A stretch of 64,000 bases of DNA, taken from contig KV454012.1 in assembly GCA_001661245.1 (NCBI GenBank), positions 1,126,974-1,190,973 of the forward strand, read 5' to 3'. Source of the DNA: Pachysolen tannophilus NRRL Y-2460 (taxonomy: Eukaryota; Ascomycota; Pichiomycetes; Alaninales; Pachysolenaceae). Below, piece by piece: positions 59,539-64,000 of this stretch; within the stretch, counting starts at the first letter, position 1; each line of letters starts with the position of its first letter. The notes beneath the pieces are model-generated. The model did no database searches and was not told where the DNA came from. It worked only from the letters and a program-made list of their open reading frames with translations. The position numbers and the translations under genes were made by a program.

Positions 59539-59882
59539 TTACTCTGATTTTTCCTTTTTAGCCAAGTACTCTTTAATAAATTTTTCTTCCTCTGGTGAAG
59601 AAGCACCAATTGATGGAGAAGCCAATGTCTTTGAACCCCATGGTTTTGGAATAACGAAAAACAAAACTGTACTTAAAGTAGCAATAGCCAACTATTCATG
59701 AAAAACAAAATATAATTAAATTAAAATCATAAAACAAAAATTAGTAAACTCAATTCCTCATCAAAGAAAAAAAAAATCTTTCTCTATTTTCCTTTTCAAT
59801 CTTTATTTATTAACACACTAAAAATACATACCTGATGCGGTTGAACAGATCTTCCTAATATTTGATAAGCTGGACCACTCAT
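59539..59882 (-). CDS. ATP19: F1Fo ATP synthase subunit k (Atp19), spliced
   Basis: Exon 1 is 59882-59832 (17 codons, MSGPAYQILGRSVQPHQ) and exon 2 is 59691-59539. A 140-nt intron has donor GTATGT and acceptor GAATAG. The product is 67 residues (68 in S. cerevisiae). The match to Atp19 is clear: PxHQLAI at the splice junction, one TM segment (about 18-33), and an EEEKFIKEYLAKK tail. Subunit k sits in the inner mitochondrial membrane at the dimer interface of ATP synthase. A CCAAT box (60041-60037 on minus) about 155 bp upstream fits Hap2/3/4/5 control of respiratory genes. Neighbours BRX1 and AVO1 match S. cerevisiae. Confidence 0.95.
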
Positions 59883-60147
59883 TTTCTTATAAAAATTCAA
59901 ATGATTTAATTCTTTTTTTCCTAAAGAAAAATTATTATAATTATTAAATTTATATTATAATTATTGATTTGATATTAAATTTGAATTTTGTTATATTTTG
60001 TTTTGTTCATTAAAATTTCCGTTTTTTTCATTTTTAATTGGCTGCTCGAAAAACAAAAAAAAAAATACGTTTTTTGGTGCACTACTTTATAAAAGTATTA
60101 ATTAAATTATTAACAAAATTTAAAAAGATATAACAAAGGACCAAAAA

Positions 60148-60177
60148 GAAGAAGAAGAAGAAGAAGAAGAAGAAGAA
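60148..60177 (+). repeat. (GAA)10 just before the AVO1 start
   Basis: Ten perfect GAA units ending 4 bp before the AVO1 ATG. They lie in the 5' leader, where length variation could affect start-site context. Confidence 0.9.
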
Positions 60178-60181
60178 GGTT

Positions 60182-63130
60182 ATGGCAATACCGTATCAGG
60201 ACGTTGATCATATTATAAATAGGTTACGGGATTTATTTGTGACTAATAATAGAGATGAAAATAATGTTGTAAAGCCTTTGATTAGAGAAGATTCTGATTT
60301 TAATTCTAAAGAATTTGGTGCTTATTTTCCTAATTTAAATTTACACAAGAATTCACCTCCAATTAAATTTAAATTAAATGTAACTGGACTTAATGAATTA
60401 GAAGATATTGAAGAGATTGATTTGAGCGGTAATGGTGGTGATAGGAAAGCTGGACAACATAAACTGAAATTGAAACAGAATGAAAAACAAAAACAAATTG
60501 AAAATCAAAATCATAGAGTACGTCATGGTAAGCGCGCTACAATAAGTAATGCAGAATTAAGTATTGATAATTCACAACGTCTTGGAGAAATGGAAAATAA
60601 TCTTAAAAATACAATACCTGTTTCATCCTCGACATTGAAGAACTCAAATCCTCATTTTGCTTCTTTAAGATCAACTCAAAGTAACGAAACTTTGTTGTTG
60701 AATAATGATAATGCTAATAATATTAATAAGAATTCCCATCATCAGAAAAATAATAGTAGTAGTACTACTACAACCGCCACAACCACCACAAATCCGACTG
60801 TAAATCAGCATAGTAGGAAAAAATCATCAAATAATATATTGAAGAAATCAAATTTTACAAATTTGTTCAAGCTGAGAAGTTCCAATAGTAATAATAACCT
60901 GGATACTTCTTCTATAGGGAATAAAGTTGTACCTGAAGAAGAGGAAGTACACGGAGGCGGCGGTGAGGATGATGAAGGTACCATGGGTGATGACTTGGAC
61001 CTGGACCTGGATATGGACGTCCATGTCAATGAAGAAGAAGAAGACGAAGAAGAAGATGATGAAGATCTTAATACAACAGGTGATACTACTGGACAAGATC
61101 ATAAACCAGGAGTAGAACATTTCAGCGAGGGAAGTGATGACGACGACGATGACGACGACGATGATGATGATTTATTACAAGTTGACACATCAAATGGAAC
61201 CATACATCTTGAAGATATGACCAATATCGACCATGAAAATAATATCACAGGTGCAATTAATCGTGATATAGACGCGGACGACCTAATTGATGAACAGGCA
61301 ATTGAAGATGAGGATGAAGATGAGGATGATAGAGATGAAATTGGACAAGTAGGAGACGCAGAAGAAGATATTGATGACGATACTGTAGATGATTTAGCGT
61401 TATCTGATTCCGATTTTACAGATTCAGATAGTTATTTTATCGATGATGGTTATTCTACTTCTACCAAAAATGACAGTATAGTCTCAACAAATTATAACTC
61501 TAGCAACAATAATTTAATTTTGAAAAATTCACTGAGACGTAATAAAAATCAGCAATTTTCAAGTTCAATTACACCAAATGAAAGTATATTAAACAATGGA
61601 AAACATCATTCTCAAAGTCTTACTTCTGGTACTGCCCCGAGAGCTAGGCCGAATGTAGATCTTTTAACTGGGTCATTGCTGGACAACCCCGAATCAACAA
61701 CAACAGCAGCAGCAGCAACAACAACAACAACTTCAAAGAGAAATTTTGATTTTTTTACTAACTTACTTGGAAATAAAAATGATATTGAACTTAACGATGA
61801 ACAGAATGATTTGGTAATCACACAAAAGAAATCAACAGAATTGATAAAACCTCCATTAAAATCAAATTTAACTCTAATGATTCAAGAACGTTCTCTGAAT
61901 AAAAATAAAAATCCTTTAGAATATTATGCATCGATTTCTGGTGATGATAATAATAAAGAACTGACAATAGAGTTGAAAGTTTTCATACCTGCTTCACAAA
62001 AGTTTAGTGGTACACCTTTAACTGTAAAAGTGTTGAAAGATGCAAAGATAAAAGATTGTATTGGTTTTATATTATTGAAATTATCGCTTTTAAATGAAAC
62101 TCAATTCATTGAAAAGACTAAAAGTTTGATGAACCCAAATTTTTGGTGTTTAAAAATTGTTGATGAGGAAGAGTTTGGATTATTGGATAGAAATAAGCCA
62201 GTTGTAAGTTATGGAACAGATGAATTATCCTTAGAGCAGGTCTCTACTAGGGAATTTAAATTAAATGAGAAACTATATCCATTACCTTTTAGTTTATTTG
62301 ATTCTGAAGATGAAATTCAATCTAACTCTGCTACTAAAGGAGCATCCATTAAGACAAGTACTATGATTCCAGAAGAAGTAGCTTTATCATCTGATAAAGG
62401 TTCAATTGCATTATCATTAGATAGTACTATAACATTACCTAACAAGCCAACTACTTTGTTAGAAGCCATTGCATCATCTGATTCCAAACAGGGAACTAGC
62501 AAAGCAAAGAAACAACAACCACAGCAATTGTATCAAAAACCACTGAAGCCTAGAAATAGGACTAAACCAAGAACTGCATTGCCCACTGGAAGAAAATCGA
62601 TGGATGAAGGTAGGAAACATGCTTTTTCATATAAGCCAAATATTTTATCATCATCATCTTTCAAAAATAGATCAAAACTTTCATCTGCAGTCTCTCATAG
62701 AAATAATGCCGCATACACTGATGGGTACAATGATAATCCAAATACAGAATTAACTACATCAACTTTTTTAAAATGGACTGTTTGGAGAAGACAACAACTT
62801 TCATTTATGAATCGTCACGAACGATCATTATCTATAGATGGTGAATATGTCTACATAATCCCAGACACAGCCATAGACGACAAGATCTCTTACAAATACT
62901 TGGTTGACGCTTCAAACCTCAAGACCACTTCTTTCCATATATCTCAAATAATAAAATGCAAACAATCCAAGAAATACCCAATGAACTTTAAAATAGTCGT
63001 CATGAAATCAAATGGCCCCAAAAGATACGACCTAGAAGCTATAAACTCACAGCAGTGCCAGGAAATTGTCACAAAGTTGAACAGTCTAGTCAAGGCATAT
63101 AGGATCAATAGTTCAGGTGCTAGTGGATAG
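60182..63130 (+). CDS. AVO1: TORC2 subunit Avo1 (Sin1 family)
   Basis: 982 residues (1176 in S. cerevisiae). Avo1 is the essential plasma-membrane-targeting and substrate-recruiting subunit of TORC2. The start is MAIPYQDVDHIINRLRDLF. A long disordered region has poly-Asp/Glu runs (about 255-420). The CRIM substrate-binding domain covers roughly 565-720 (LTLMIQERSLNKNKNPLEYYASIS near its start). The Sin1-type PH domain is C-terminal (about 860-975): TFLKWTVWRRQQLSFMNRHER and YEYVYIIP-like strands, ending in a helix IVTKLNSLVKAYR. The frame is intact throughout. REX4 begins downstream on the same strand. Confidence 0.95.
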   Translation: MAIPYQDVDHIINRLRDLFVTNNRDENNVVKPLIREDSDFNSKEFGAYFPNLNLHKNSPPIKFKLNVTGLNELEDIEEIDLSGNGGDRKAGQHKLKLKQNEKQKQIENQNHRVRHGKRATISNAELSIDNSQRLGEMENNLKNTIPVSSSTLKNSNPHFASLRSTQSNETLLLNNDNANNINKNSHHQKNNSSSTTTTATTTTNPTVNQHSRKKSSNNILKKSNFTNLFKLRSSNSNNNLDTSSIGNKVVPEEEEVHGGGGEDDEGTMGDDLDLDLDMDVHVNEEEEDEEEDDEDLNTTGDTTGQDHKPGVEHFSEGSDDDDDDDDDDDDLLQVDTSNGTIHLEDMTNIDHENNITGAINRDIDADDLIDEQAIEDEDEDEDDRDEIGQVGDAEEDIDDDTVDDLALSDSDFTDSDSYFIDDGYSTSTKNDSIVSTNYNSSNNNLILKNSLRRNKNQQFSSSITPNESILNNGKHHSQSLTSGTAPRARPNVDLLTGSLLDNPESTTTAAAATTTTTSKRNFDFFTNLLGNKNDIELNDEQNDLVITQKKSTELIKPPLKSNLTLMIQERSLNKNKNPLEYYASISGDDNNKELTIELKVFIPASQKFSGTPLTVKVLKDAKIKDCIGFILLKLSLLNETQFIEKTKSLMNPNFWCLKIVDEEEFGLLDRNKPVVSYGTDELSLEQVSTREFKLNEKLYPLPFSLFDSEDEIQSNSATKGASIKTSTMIPEEVALSSDKGSIALSLDSTITLPNKPTTLLEAIASSDSKQGTSKAKKQQPQQLYQKPLKPRNRTKPRTALPTGRKSMDEGRKHAFSYKPNILSSSSFKNRSKLSSAVSHRNNAAYTDGYNDNPNTELTTSTFLKWTVWRRQQLSFMNRHERSLSIDGEYVYIIPDTAIDDKISYKYLVDASNLKTTSFHISQIIKCKQSKKYPMNFKIVVMKSNGPKRYDLEAINSQQCQEIVTKLNSLVKAYRINSSGASG

Positions 63131-63247
63131 CCATCTATAAATATAAATAAATATATATTTAAATATATACAAATACAACATTTGTAATGTGATATTTCCG
63201 TTTTAGTGAGCTTGATACCGATGGCACTACTTTAATTTTCCTTTTAA

Positions 63248-63251
<4 letters not shown>

Positions 63252-63278
<27 letters not shown>
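63252..63278. repeat. T27 homopolymer upstream of REX4
   Basis: Poly-T tract of 27 bases in the 224-bp AVO1-REX4 spacer, likely a nucleosome-depleting poly(dA:dT) promoter element. Confidence 0.85.
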
Positions 63279-63354
63279 CACTTTAAATTTTTATCAAGTA
63301 ATTTAAAAGTAGTTAGCGTTTCTTTGTTGTAATTATTTCAATTTATCAGCGGTG

Positions 63355-64000
63355 ATGGAAACCAGGAATTTATCCTCCAACTGGTTGAAGCTTCAGAAGA
63401 AGAATGAGTCCAAAAATGGTATATCCAAAAAGAAGCGAAAACTGAATGCGAAAACTGTGACAAATGTCAGTAAAATAAGCTCATCTTCTAAGAAAGTTAC
63501 AAATAAAGATCAAGCTTTAAAGATACTTGACAAGGTAACTCAGGATTTAGATTCAAAAACAATAGGTTCTTCTAAGGTTTGTAAAACGGCTACAGAGCTA
63601 GCATTATGGGCTCAGGACAATGATATCAATAAATCAGATTTAGAAGATGCTTATAATTTATCTCAAAAAATTAATAATGGCTTATCAATAATACCGGATA
63701 ATAATATATCAACTTCCAGAAAGACAGATGTAGGGAAATTTTTGGCAATAGATTGTGAATTTGTTGGTATTGGTCCTGAGGGCACGGAATCTGCTTTGGC
63801 AAGAGTTTCTATTGTTAATTTTTATGGTCATACTTTATTAGATGTATTTGTAAAACCTAGAGAAAAAGTAACGGATTGGCGAACATGGGTTAGTGGGATA
63901 TTACCAATACATATGAAAAACGCAATTTCATTCAAGAAAGCCCAAAAACTTGTATCTGACTTATTGGTGGGACGAGTACTAGTTGGTCATGCAGTAAATC
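63355..64000 (+). CDS. REX4: 3'-5' RNA exonuclease Rex4 (5' part, runs off the window)
   Basis: ATG 63355; 215 complete codons are visible and the frame is open at the right edge. A basic N-terminus ([17 protein letters not shown]..., then KKKRKLN as likely nuclear/nucleolar signal) leads to the DEDDh exonuclease domain: [15 protein letters not shown] holds the first Asp and Glu, [13 protein letters not shown] follows, and the Exo II region ends in [13 protein letters not shown] at the edge. Rex4 is involved in pre-rRNA processing (ITS1) in the nucleolus. S. cerevisiae REX4 (YOL080C) is near AVO1 (YOL078W). Full length (289 in S. cerevisiae) cannot be judged. Confidence 0.95.
   Translation, partial: METRNLSSNWLKLQKKNESKNGISKKKRKLNAKTVTNVSKISSSSKKVTNKDQALKILDKVTQDLDSKTIGSSKVCKTATELALWAQDNDINKSDLEDAYNLSQKINNGLSIIPDNNISTSRKTDVGKFLAIDCEFVGIGPEGTESALARVSIVNFYGHTLLDVFVKPREKVTDWRTWVSGILPIHMKNAISFKKAQKLVSDLLVGRVLVGHAVN

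Noticed and set aside
1-64000. Transposons, LTR elements, rRNA, CRISPR arrays or centromere-like elements
   Set aside because: No reverse transcriptase, integrase, transposase, long terminal repeats, regular spacer arrays or rRNA-like sequence could be found on either strand by reading.

Overview
The window reads as a compact, AT-rich budding-yeast (Saccharomycotina) nuclear chromosome segment. Genes are mostly intronless, introns are short with GTATGT/GTAAGT donors and TACTAAC-like branch sites, there is an intron-bearing tRNA-Lys, and nearly every long reading frame matches a conserved yeast family. CTG codons sit in serine tracts: codons 13-20 of the AFG2 homologue read CTG CTG TCG TCG CTG GCT GTA CTG, followed by TCT TCT. 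CTG is rare in conserved cores. I infer a CTG-Ser clade yeast (Debaryomycetaceae/Metschnikowiaceae type), so Leu encoded by CTG in standard translations should be read as Ser. The species cannot be named from this window.

Layout. 1-8.3 kb: tRNA-Lys(UUU), a mitochondrial helical protein of unknown role, a membrane nucleotide pyrophosphatase (NPP), a SIRT5-class sirtuin and a small spliced ECM19-like gene. 8.3-25.6 kb: AFG2, BUD16, DUG2-SAF1, a pirin, POL32 with an MCB site, a Zn2Cys6-PAS factor of the RDS2/CWT1 type carrying an apparent poly-A frameshift, MLC1, RRT2/DPH7 and a thioredoxin-fold membrane protein. 27-33 kb: two convergent glutathione-peroxidase paralogues, one with a long N-terminal extension and an apparent frameshift, beside an ISWI remodeller. 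34-41 kb: NBP35 and NUP145, convergent. 41-57 kb: MAG1, OCA6-like, DDI1, DOS2, then a divergent pair (2-oxoglutarate/Fe(II) dioxygenase and UNC93-like transporter), then DOA4 and LCB2. 57-64 kb: SPP381-like, BRX1, ATP19, AVO1 and the start of REX4.

Gene order keeps several S. cerevisiae neighbourhoods as I remember them: DUG2-SAF1, RRT2-GPX-ISW1, NBP35-NUP145, BRX1-ATP19-AVO1-REX4, and an interleaving of MAG1-DDI1-UBP5 with OCA6-DOS2-DOA4 (plus LCB2). That last block looks like the unduplicated ancestor of two S. cerevisiae segments. Against this conserved background the dioxygenase/UNC93 pair between DOS2 and DOA4 stands out. It has a private 1-kb divergent promoter with four overlapping GATAAG sites plus others, and is the best candidate here for an undescribed, nitrogen-regulated metabolic module.

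No transposon, LTR element, rRNA or CRISPR array was recognised. Two small GC-rich islets in otherwise AT-rich spacers (near 46.9 and 57.1 kb) share an 11-base core and are unexplained.
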